From the NCBI GenBank assembly GCA_963747535.1, contig CAVVFX010000022.1, positions 1-64,000 on the forward strand: a stretch of DNA of 64,000 nt. Direction: 5' to 3'. Below, in pieces: positions 56,456 to 63,179 of this stretch. The first letter of the stretch is position 1. Every line of letters starts with the position of its first letter. Under the pieces are notes generated by a model. It worked only from the letters and a program-made list of their open reading frames with translations. It made no database searches and had not been told where the DNA came from. This stretch comes from CAVVFX01 sp963747535 (lineage in GTDB: Bacteria; Acidobacteriota; Terriglobia; Bryobacterales; Bryobacteraceae). Both the position numbers and the translations under genes were made by a program.

Positions 56456-56749
56456 TCAGCGGAACGCGCGCGCCGCTTCTTGCTTGGCAACGAAATCTCG
56501 TAACGCTTCTGCCAGCATGTCCTGTTGGGTTCGCCGGAGATCGACCCTGAGCTTTTGAAACGCAACAACAATAGGATCACTAGGGTCATAATATCCACCG
56601 ATATGGTGCTTTGCATGACGGCTGGACATGCTCGCTGTCCCAACGACGCGCACAATCTCGGCTGGCGGCGCAATCGGCGTTTGCGGTACTGGTTCCAATG
56701 AAGTGTGCTGGTGATCGCGAACCGGGGACAGAATCGAGCGCCTAGCCAT
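56456..56749 (-). CDS. Ribbon-helix-helix partner of ParA
   Basis: A protein of 97 residues from ATG 56749 (MARRSILSPVRDHQ). SSRHAKHHIGGYYDPSDPIV then VAFQKLRVDLRRTQQDMLAE and ALRDFVAKQ form the ribbon-helix-helix block seen in small ParB-like partners of ParA on alphaproteobacterial elements. Its start overlaps the parA stop by 8 bases. It probably binds the TGTGCACA-type repeats around parA. A 73-bp piece of its 3' end is duplicated at 50145-50217. Confidence 0.8.
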   Translation of the reverse strand: MARRSILSPVRDHQHTSLEPVPQTPIAPPAEIVRVVGTASMSSRHAKHHIGGYYDPSDPIVVAFQKLRVDLRRTQQDMLAEALRDFVAKQEAARAFR

Positions 56750-57410
56750 GAGCAACCTTTCTCTTCACCTTCAAAGTGTCAGGTGTGCACACCTTCAATT
56801 GTGCACAAACCCAATCTTGCAGCTCTGATATCTCTTGGGCTGCCTTCCCGTACGGTTCGTTTTCAACGACCGCCCTTCCGAGCGGCCAGGCAGCGCGGTA
56901 GGCACTCCGCTCGCGAAGTACCGTGGGGGCTACGGCGAGGCCAGCCTCGTCAACGATGGCCTTGGCGTCCTCAACGAGGGTGGTCGCGCTAGGCGGGGCT
57001 GCGTTGAACACTACAAAGGCAGGCACTCCCGCAGATTTGATGAGCTGGGCCGTCCGGCGAATCGCATCCAGGTCAACTAAGCTGGGCCGACAAGGTATCA
57101 AGACCAGGTCGGCGGATTGCGCAGCCGTGAGCGCCTGGGGGCCTGCGGCTGGAGGCGTGTCGATAATAGCGATGGAGAAACCATGTCCCGCCGCGGCCGA
57201 AAGCCCATCCGGCAGCCTTCGCTCGGTCAAAAACTCGACGTGGGGAAATTCGTTTTGTCGGCGATCTGCCCATATGACGGCGCTCTCCTGGGGGTCCAGG
57301 TCGAAGAGCGTGGTCTTAAATCCGCTGGCCTGCATGGATACCGCGAGATTTACGGCCACGGTGGTTTTGCCGACGCCACCCTTCTGGGCGATAAGCGCAA
57401 TCTTCTTCAC
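56742..57410 (-). CDS. parA: ParA-type partition ATPase
   Basis: A 222-residue small ParA. The deviant Walker A is LIAQKGGVGKTTVAVNLA, Walker A' LFDLDPQESAVIWADRR, Walker B IAIIDTPPAA. The start is GTG 57410, with GGAG 7 bases before it. No N-terminal HTH, so it is class Ib; regulation is by the ribbon-helix-helix partner. ParA on an integrated element stabilises its excised circle. The gene is bracketed by TGTGCACACCTTCA at both ends. Confidence 0.93.
   Translation of the reverse strand: MKKIALIAQKGGVGKTTVAVNLAVSMQASGFKTTLFDLDPQESAVIWADRRQNEFPHVEFLTERRLPDGLSAAAGHGFSIAIIDTPPAAGPQALTAAQSADLVLIPCRPSLVDLDAIRRTAQLIKSAGVPAFVVFNAAPPSATTLVEDAKAIVDEAGLAVAPTVLRERSAYRAAWPLGRAVVENEPYGKAAQEISELQDWVCAQLKVCTPDTLKVKRKVAHG
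56781..56808. repeat. TGTGCACA-type palindromes at the parA 3' end
   Basis: AGGTGTGCACACCT (56781-56794) and TTGTGCACAA (56799-56808) are two perfect palindromes inside the last parA codons. The 14-mer TGTGCACACCTTCA here recurs at 57428-57441, before the parA start. Confidence 0.7.
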
Positions 57411-57413
57411 TTC

Positions 57414-57640
57414 TGCACTCCATCAGTTGTGCACACCTTCATCTCTGATGTTGTGATGGATTCGCCGATCCGTCAAACGGTGGCCTCAAGGAACGCGGCG
57501 ATTCGTTTTGAGACAGACGACGGATCAAGAATCGTACGACTGTTTCTCAGTCGGTTTGTGCAGAACTTCAGATGTGCACTGTTGATCTGTGCACGCCTGC
57601 ACTCGTGCAAAAATTCAGTTGTTCAGTTCTGCACTTGTGA
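57414..57640. promoter_or_regulatory. Cluster of TGCAC motifs upstream of parA (candidate parS/operator)
   Basis: Motifs: CTGCAC at 57414, TTGTGCACA at 57427, TTGTGCAG at 57556, ATGTGCAC at 57572, CTGTGCAC at 57587, CTGCAC at 57597, CGTGCA at 57604 and CTGCAC at 57629. So eight sites of one core lie in about 225 bases. Clusters of short repeats beside parA are typical centromere-like sites for ribbon-helix-helix partners, which also use them to repress the operon. Confidence 0.6.
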
Positions 57641-58009
57641 CGTGATTTCTGGCCGCGCCATTCGTTGACGCGGGTGGACGCAAAAGGGGTTGAGAATGTC
57701 CTGCCAAAACTCGGCACTGCGGATGTAGCGAAGGACAATGTCGCGCCAGCGCTGGCGGGCCTGGGGCCGGTCTCCCTAAACATCTTCCTCTCCGATTCTG
57801 CCTTGTCGAACAGTGCTTTGCGTGAGATTGTGGCAAGGGTGGTCTTGGTATCGAGTCTCCTGGATTCCGATAAGTATCCCTTGTCGGAATCCACGGAATC
57901 CGGAAGCTAGGCCGCTAATACCGCCGTTTCCAAGGTTTGGACGCGGCGCCTGGGATCGGTGTGCCGTGTCGGCATGCCGGGAGAAAACCAAACTGATGGA
58001 GACTGGGCG
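57641..58009. other. Gap of about 370 bases
   Basis: Between the TGCAC cluster and the next gene. Overlapping short open frames exist on both strands (57665-57910 plus, 57568-57894 minus) without ribosome sites or recognisable domains, so no gene is called. Confidence 0.4.
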
Positions 58010-58450
58010 ATGCCAAGAAAAGCGCCGAGCGGACGAAAACCGAAGCAGCCGTTGCGGAGGAAAACGGGGCGTCCGCCAGGGGATGCGAAAGCACTATTGA
58101 ACGAGTTCGAGCGGATGTTGTGGGGGGTCGCGGCCCGCGTTTTACGCGAGGCTCACTATTACGACAGGGACGGTAAGCCGATCAGGAGCCGGGCGGCGTG
58201 GGGGGCAAAGTGGAAGGACCGGAAATACGTAAGGGTCGCGTCGACTGCATTGCCGGATGGAAAATGGGTTTCGACAGTTTGGACGGGTATAGATAGTTCC
58301 TTTGGCAAAGATCGGCCGCTGATTTTTCAAACATCGGTATTTCGTAACAAGGCCGATTTTGCGGGATTGGACGAGCGCAACTATTCGACCGAGAAAGAGG
58401 CGTTGAAGGGCCACAAGCTGATGGTCAGCAAGTGGAGTAAGCCGCAGTGA
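58010..58450 (+). CDS. Hypothetical protein upstream of the second recombinase
   Basis: A protein of 146 residues from ATG 58010, behind GGAG. Basic N-terminus (MPRKAPSGRKPKQPLRRKTG) then ALLNEFERMLWGVAARVLRE and a beta-rich C-terminus with WVSTVWTGIDSSFG. The basic lead suggests nucleic-acid binding. It precedes the recombinase by 39 bases on the same strand. No family recognised. Confidence 0.6.
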   Translation: MPRKAPSGRKPKQPLRRKTGRPPGDAKALLNEFERMLWGVAARVLREAHYYDRDGKPIRSRAAWGAKWKDRKYVRVASTALPDGKWVSTVWTGIDSSFGKDRPLIFQTSVFRNKADFAGLDERNYSTEKEALKGHKLMVSKWSKPQ

Positions 58451-58489
58451 GATGTCGCGGGTACTTGCCGCTAAAGGTCGGAGGGATGG

Positions 58490-59500
58490 ATGGAGAAACA
58501 AGGACGCGCACTCGTGCCGTTCGGCTCAGAGCCTGGCGTGCCCGTCGTGGCAGCCGCCGAGCTGGCTTTGGCTGCCGGAGCCCTGGCGGAAAATGCCAAG
58601 GCGCCGAACACGCGCCGCGCTTATGAGTCCGACTGGGCGAGTTGGGAGGAGTTTTGCCGGGCGCAGAACTTCGTTGCGCTTCCCGCCGATCCGGAGCACG
58701 TCACGCTTTACCTGACGCAGCTCACGGACTTCTTCGGTAGCAAAGGGAAAAGACTGCGGCCTCGCACGGCGGAGCGCCATCTGGCGGCGATCGCCACAAC
58801 CCATTGCGCGTTGGGCCTTACATTCAACCGCCATTATCCGGCGCTCACTAAAACCCTGGACGGCATCCGGCGTACATTCGGCAAGAGCCAGAAGGGTGCC
58901 TTAGCCCTCCGCACCGAGGACATCGTCGCACTTTGCGGGACATTCGGCCGGGACATCCGTTCGCTCCGTAACAAGGCGATCATTCTTCTCGGATTTGCCG
59001 GCGGCTTTAGACGTTCGGAGATTGTCGGGCTGAACGCCGAGGATCTGGCGTTCAAAAACGGAACTCTGCGGGTGACGCTGCGGAAATCGAAGACGGATCA
59101 GGAAGGAGAGGGGAGGACCGTCGTCATCCTGCCGGGCCAAAATCCCAAGATCTGCCCCGTCGCCGCCGTCCGCGCCTGGCTCGAAGCCGCCGATCTTAAG
59201 CATGAGGGCGGCGATCCCATCTTCCGGCCAGTCAATCGCCATTCAGGTGTCGAATTGAACCGTCTCTCGGATCGCGCCGTCGATCTTATCGTGAAGGATG
59301 CTTGCCGCGCGGCACAGCTAAAGGAATCTTATTCCGCCCACAGCTTACGCGCGGGTCATGTGACCGAAGCGCTTTCTCGCGGTGCCGGACGCGCTTCCGT
59401 CAAACGCCAGACCGGCCATGCGAGCGACACCATGCTTGATCGTTATGACCGAGAGGCCGATCCTGCCGCAGACAACAGCTCATCCGCCCTCGGCCTCTAA
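58490..59500 (+). CDS. Second tyrosine recombinase (XerC/phage integrase type)
   Basis: A 336-residue recombinase. The core-binding domain spans about 35-135 (NTRRAYESDWASWEEFCRAQ). Catalytic residues: Arg in GFRRSEIVGL, Lys in RKSKTDQEG, HSLRAGHVT, TGHASDTMLD, and Tyr in DRYDREA. Full length, likely active. No direct attachment repeats were found. It may mark the inner edge of a second mobile unit (ParA to AbiE) inside the island. Confidence 0.92.
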   Translation: MEKQGRALVPFGSEPGVPVVAAAELALAAGALAENAKAPNTRRAYESDWASWEEFCRAQNFVALPADPEHVTLYLTQLTDFFGSKGKRLRPRTAERHLAAIATTHCALGLTFNRHYPALTKTLDGIRRTFGKSQKGALALRTEDIVALCGTFGRDIRSLRNKAIILLGFAGGFRRSEIVGLNAEDLAFKNGTLRVTLRKSKTDQEGEGRTVVILPGQNPKICPVAAVRAWLEAADLKHEGGDPIFRPVNRHSGVELNRLSDRAVDLIVKDACRAAQLKESYSAHSLRAGHVTEALSRGAGRASVKRQTGHASDTMLDRYDREADPAADNSSSALGL

Positions 59501-60131
59501 CGCTAGCCGCGTGGGCATACCGGCGGGGGTAGGCGTAGTCAAACTTACGGCTGCGGGGAATGCTGTCTGGTGTGACGACGGGCCCGATTTTATCTTCAAC
59601 CGGCTTGAGGTTTCTGGATCGGAAGAACCGCTCTACGATTTTATCGGCGCGGCCTCGGGGCCTGGCTTCGTCGATTGGCGGCCAGAGTGGCACAGCGTTT
59701 ATGAGCAGGTTTGCTTCGGAGCGATGAGGGGAGGGGCGCCCACGCGCGAAGCGGCCGAAAACCTCGCCCGGAATTTGCGAGATATTTTTTGGCGTAGACA
59801 TGAAGAGGAGCGTGTCCGCGCGGAACTCGATTCGCATCGCGTGCCGCTCGATCTCAATGCGCTTTTTCCGATTCCGCGTCGTGTGCTGCGCAAAGGCGTC
59901 AGCGAGTCCGGGCAGGAATGGATGTGGAGGAATTGGGGCGTGCGCAGGCCGATCTGGCGCGTCACCTTCGCGATCGAGCGTAACCGCCGCGAGGCAAACG
60001 GCGTCAAGCCGCTCGCGGTGTTCCGCTTTATCTCCGAAGACTGGTCGCCCTGGATCGCGCTTCTGCGGATGCGCGAGCGCTGGCCGGAGTTGTCGTTCAA
60101 GTTGATTCCGGCCTATCTGGACTTGGTTTGA
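59445..60131 (+). CDS. Conserved-looking hypothetical protein after the recombinase
   Basis: A protein of 228 residues from ATG 59445; a GTG at 59511, after the recombinase stop, is an alternative start. VKLTAAGNAVWCDDGPDFIF and the C-terminal RRPIWRVTFAIERNRREANG are followed by LAVFRFISEDWSPWIALLRM. It overlaps the end of the recombinase gene. Rich in Trp, no membrane segment, no known domain. Probably an accessory gene of the recombinase module. Confidence 0.55.
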   Translation: MTERPILPQTTAHPPSASNASRVGIPAGVGVVKLTAAGNAVWCDDGPDFIFNRLEVSGSEEPLYDFIGAASGPGFVDWRPEWHSVYEQVCFGAMRGGAPTREAAENLARNLRDIFWRRHEEERVRAELDSHRVPLDLNALFPIPRRVLRKGVSESGQEWMWRNWGVRRPIWRVTFAIERNRREANGVKPLAVFRFISEDWSPWIALLRMRERWPELSFKLIPAYLDLV

Positions 60132-60190
60132 AAGGACGGGTGGAGGTTCGGCTCCCGTCGAGCGAAAAGCTCTTCGACTGCTCATCACAA

Positions 60191-61084
60191 TCATTGGGTT
60201 GGTCGCTCAGCGCGCAATCGCGCGCGGAGTTGCGCTGCTTCGTGTGGGTGGTGTTGTTTGAGGTAGGAGACTTTGCCGGCTGCGCGTCGGTACCGCTGTT
60301 CATAGGTCTTGGTGTTCCGCTGGCCGGATGGTGTCGCCGCGATGGCCGCCACGGCGGCGCGGATCGCTGATCGTTGCTCTGTTGGGAGTGATGTTTTTGC
60401 GTTCACGACAAGTTTGGTCGTGACCATGCGTGTTCCGGCGCGCGCGATAGTCTGCTTTTGTCGCTTGAGTTGAAATCCTTTTCGTTGGCACATGGTGCGG
60501 ATTGCCGCGATGCAGTGCGTGAGTTCCGCTGGCGGTAGTGGCGCGTTGCTGGAGCACGTTATGTCGTCGGTGAGCCGGCTGTAGCTGATGCTGCGGGTAT
60601 GGAAGTCCGCAGCCAAGCGCCATTCGTCTTCCCAAAAGACGAGGTTGGCGAGGAGGGCGCTTGTCTTTGCGCCCTGCGGCAAGGCTCCTTCCTTGGTGGT
60701 CAGTTTCGTGAGGCATTCGGCGACAACGGGAGGAAAGCGAAAAAAGCGCTGCCAGATGTCGAACACGATGGAACGGCGGACGCTGGGGAAGAATTGCTTG
60801 ATGTCTTCGGTGATCAGGGTTTTCCTGCCCACGTGCAGTCGTGCGTTGGCCGCTTGGCCGCGGGGTGAGGTGCGGTCCTTTATGCTGCCTTGAAGATAGC
60901 GGGGGTAGGTGACCTTGTTGAGGATGAGGCACTGGATGCGTGCTTGGACGCTCTTGAGTGGGTCGAGCGCGTCAAAGCAGAGCCGGATGGTCCCATCTTT
61001 TTTCAGTTCTCGTTTTCCGATGCGATATAGGCGATCCGCGTCAGCGGTGATGCGCGCAAGTTCGGAGGTGGTGAGTTGGAGCAT
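60191..61084 (-). CDS. Retron-type reverse transcriptase
   Basis: A protein of 297 residues from ATG 61084. RT features: NARLHVGRKT carries the retron NAxxH motif; LITEDIKQFFPSV is motif A; LPQGAKTSALLANLVF is motif B; YSRLTDDITCSS is motif C, with Leu-Thr-Asp-Asp where most retrons have Tyr-Ala-Asp-Asp; TRMVTTKLVVN resembles the retron VTG/VxxLVVN segment. The expected N-terminal RPIGSLATLAQM is encoded just upstream of the ATG in the same frame but without a normal start codon. It follows an XRE gene, a partner type known among retrons. It would make msDNA from a nearby ncRNA. Confidence 0.85.
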   Translation of the reverse strand: MLQLTTSELARITADADRLYRIGKRELKKDGTIRLCFDALDPLKSVQARIQCLILNKVTYPRYLQGSIKDRTSPRGQAANARLHVGRKTLITEDIKQFFPSVRRSIVFDIWQRFFRFPPVVAECLTKLTTKEGALPQGAKTSALLANLVFWEDEWRLAADFHTRSISYSRLTDDITCSSNAPLPPAELTHCIAAIRTMCQRKGFQLKRQKQTIARAGTRMVTTKLVVNAKTSLPTEQRSAIRAAVAAIAATPSGQRNTKTYEQRYRRAAGKVSYLKQHHPHEAAQLRARLRAERPTQ

Positions 61085-61121
61085 CTGGGCGAGCGTGGCG
61101 AGACTGCCAATGGGACGCTTG

Positions 61122-61421
61122 CTAAAAGAGGTTGCCGGTGGTTGGCAGACGGAGCAGTTCGAGTGCGGCACGCGAGAGTTTCTCCTTGAGTTCCTCGCTG
61201 ACGCCGGCCATATCGGGCGGGTCCGCTGCGAGGAAGATGAGGACATTGAGGGGCATGCCGAACGCTTTTGCGATGGCTTGCATGGTTGTCATCGAGGGGT
61301 CGCGCTTGTTGTGCTCGATCATGGAGAGATGGGACGCGGCTATGCCGGTGCGTTTGCCGAGTTCGGCAAGGGTCCATCCCTTCTGTGACCTGCACAGCTT
61401 GATCGCTCTTCCCACGTTCAA
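61122..61421 (-). CDS. XRE-family HTH protein next to the retron RT
   Basis: A 99-residue protein starting at TTG 61421 behind GAGAGGAG. NVGRAIKLCRSQKGWTLAEL and GKRTGIAASHLSMIEHNKRD are a Cro/CI HTH. The C-terminal part (EELKEKLSRAALELLRLPTT) is helical. It ends 38 bases before the RT ATG and is on the same strand, so it is probably the retron accessory protein (effector or regulator). Confidence 0.78.
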   Translation of the reverse strand: MNVGRAIKLCRSQKGWTLAELGKRTGIAASHLSMIEHNKRDPSMTTMQAIAKAFGMPLNVLIFLAADPPDMAGVSEELKEKLSRAALELLRLPTTGNLF

Positions 61422-61466
61422 AATGTTGTTCTCCTCTCTCGTTTTTTGTAAAAGTAGTTTGGTGTA

Positions 61467-61715
61467 TTATGCACGAAAGTGGTGGATTAACTCCGCGATC
61501 CCGTTGAGGCAGACTACAATATCGCTGATGACAGCGAGTGCTCCCAACGCCGCGTCAGCCAGGTCCGGCTGAGTTGGACTTTCGCTACCTGCACAGCTCT
61601 CCAGTTTGGCGATTGCCGCACTAAGCGCTGCCATAACACGAGGATCAGCATCACTCTGCATACTGCGCCGGACATCGTTTAACGCCGCGACGCACTCTGA
61701 CAGTTTGTTGTTCAT
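61467..61715 (-). CDS. Small helical protein upstream of the retron genes
   Basis: An 82-residue protein from ATG 61715 (MNNKLSECVAALNDVRRSMQ), behind GGAGG. Ala-rich, one hydrophobic helix near the C-terminus (ALGALAVISDIVVCLNGIAE). On the same strand as the XRE and RT genes, 45 bases upstream. Could be a further retron accessory protein. No domain recognised. Confidence 0.5.
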   Translation of the reverse strand: MNNKLSECVAALNDVRRSMQSDADPRVMAALSAAIAKLESCAGSESPTQPDLADAALGALAVISDIVVCLNGIAELIHHFRA

Positions 61716-61925
61716 AGACGGCGCCTCCTTTGGCGCCAGTCGACAACGCCCCAGGGCCGTCTTTGGAAATGTGCTGATCCCTAACAAACTACCTACACTG
61801 CACCCCAACCAGTCGACCAACAGCTTGACCAGCTAACGGCGAACGCGATCACCACCAGCAGCCAGAACAACGGCGAGTTGCGTGCCGTCGCTGCTCCGGT
61901 GGACTTGTTTCCCGCGTCTTCGAAA

Positions 61926-62085
61926 GGCTCGGTGACGAGCCGCCCTGAAAAAAACTTTCAGGGCCTACTACTCAGCCCCGGTATGAACATATCCTGTCAA
62001 AGAACATCTAACCGATCCGGTTAGCCGAGGACAGTATGACCCAAAATCGTTTCGAAATCAATACATTTATTCACTGGCAGTGAAT
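61926..62085. other. Hairpin-dense region, candidate retron msr-msd ncRNA
   Basis: Four hairpins in 160 bases: GGCTCG/CGAGCC (61926-61941), abutting GCCCTGAAA/TTTCAGGGC (61942-61964), CTAACC/GGTTAG (62008-62024) inside CTGTC/GACAG, and ATTCACT/AGTGAAT (62069-62085). The region lies upstream of the retron genes. A retron needs such a structured RNA with a branching G and outer inverted repeats; I could not identify those repeats, so the call is tentative. A short membrane-type frame remnant (about 61785-61950, minus) overlaps its left part. Confidence 0.35.
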
Positions 62086-62207
62086 ATCTGGCGGGAGATG
62101 GGCCGAACCCATTGATGGGCCTGTCGATCGACCACTATTAGTAGGGTGCATTTGGCTAGGCCGTGCGCTATAGGTGACGGTAGATAGTATGGATATTTGC
62201 TTTGGCG

Positions 62208-62230
62208 AAACCCCCTATTTAAGGGGGTTT
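62208..62230. promoter_or_regulatory. AbiE operator, distal inverted repeat
   Basis: Arms AAACCCCCT and AGGGGGTTT with a 5-base centre, just upstream of the -35 box. Its geometry equals that of the second repeat at 62282-62302. AbiEi-type antitoxins are known to bind two inverted repeats in their own promoter. Confidence 0.85.
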
Positions 62231-62245
62231 CGTGAATCTAAAGAA

Positions 62246-62274
62246 TTGACTGCCACTGCTGATCGTGCTATCTT
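62246..62274 (+). promoter_or_regulatory. abiE promoter
   Basis: TTGACT (62246-62251), 17 bases, TATCTT (62269-62274): a near-consensus sigma-70 promoter. It lies between the two inverted repeats, so antitoxin bound at both would occlude it. Confidence 0.85.
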
Positions 62275-62281
62275 TCATCAT

Positions 62282-62302
62282 AACCCCCTGCTCTAGGGGG
62301 TT
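62282..62302. promoter_or_regulatory. AbiE operator, proximal inverted repeat
   Basis: AACCCCCT, 5 bases, AGGGGGTT, ending 19 bases before the abiEi ATG. Centres of the two repeats are about 73 bases apart, close to seven helical turns, so cooperative binding on one DNA face is possible. Confidence 0.85.
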
Positions 62303-62320
62303 TTGTGCTGGAGAATGTTT

Positions 62321-63178
62321 ATGGAGTTCGCTACCCGATCCTTGTCGCCGCAGGAGAGCCGCGTCGTGCTTGCCCTGACCGAACACGGGCGGCGGGAGGT
62401 GGCTCGGCCGGAGATTGTCCAACTGCTCGGTGTCAGCCCAAAGGCAGCCGACCACGTGATTAATTCTCTGCGCCGAAAGGGCTGGCTGGAACGGGCGAGC
62501 TGGGGGAAGTATCTGGTAATCCCACCCGATCAGGGGCCGGATGCACTGGGGGAGAGCAATCTTCTGGCGCTTGCGAGCCGTATTGCCGACCCTTACTACA
62601 TCGGCTATGGCACCGCCGCCACCCACTACGGGCTGACGACACAGCATCGTAACGTCATCTGGCTTGTAACACCGGTCCACCTTCGGGATCGCCGCGTAGG
62701 GCAAGCCGAGGTTCGGATCGTCAATCCCGTCTCGGACAAATTCTTCGGTTTTGGCGCGGTCGATGTGCTTGGCTATCAGGTCATGATCTCCGACCGCGAA
62801 AAGACGGCCATCGACTGTATCGACCGCCCGGAGCTGGCCGGTGGTGTAGGCGAGGCGTCCTATATTCTTGCGACCGCGAGCCGCCGGCTCGATTGGCTCA
62901 AGGCAGCCGATTATCTCGACCGGATCGGCTCAGCAGCTTTGGTCCGGCGATTCGGTTGGCTGGTGGACCATGTAAAGGCTGATATCCCTGCCCACGTGCG
63001 TGAACGGCTGCTGCGGAATGTCAATCACAGGAGCAAGGCATTTCTTGGTCCCAGGCGGGGCGTGGAAGGCGCGATCGGCTATGACGCCACGTGGCGTCTC
63101 TTCGTCAATGTCGCGCCGGAAGAACTGCAAGGCAGCGCTGGGCTCGGTCGGCGAATAACCATCAAGAAGGAGACGTAG
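62321..63178 (+). CDS. abiEi: AbiEi-type antitoxin of a type IV toxin-antitoxin system
   Basis: A protein of 285 residues from ATG 62321, behind GGAG. The N-terminal winged helix (SRVVLALTEHGRREVARPEI, LLGVSPKAADHVINSLRRKG, WLERASWGKYLVIP) is the DNA-binding antitoxin domain; the rest (YYIGYGTAATHYGLTTQHRN, DREKTAIDCIDRPE) is the AbiEi C-terminal antitoxin domain. It counters AbiEii without binding it and represses its own promoter. Its stop is next to the abiEii ATG (the TAG and ATG are one base apart). Confidence 0.92.
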   Translation: MEFATRSLSPQESRVVLALTEHGRREVARPEIVQLLGVSPKAADHVINSLRRKGWLERASWGKYLVIPPDQGPDALGESNLLALASRIADPYYIGYGTAATHYGLTTQHRNVIWLVTPVHLRDRRVGQAEVRIVNPVSDKFFGFGAVDVLGYQVMISDREKTAIDCIDRPELAGGVGEASYILATASRRLDWLKAADYLDRIGSAALVRRFGWLVDHVKADIPAHVRERLLRNVNHRSKAFLGPRRGVEGAIGYDATWRLFVNVAPEELQGSAGLGRRITIKKET

Positions 63179-63179
63179 G

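Noticed and set aside
57568..57910. Two opposing short frames upstream of 58010
   Set aside because: Neither has a good start or a recognisable domain, and one ends in the TGCAC repeat cluster.
61785..61950. Membrane-type minus-strand frame ending FWLLVVIAFAVSW...GAV
   Set aside because: It has a hydrophobic helix but an in-frame stop directly upstream and no start codon, so at most a remnant.
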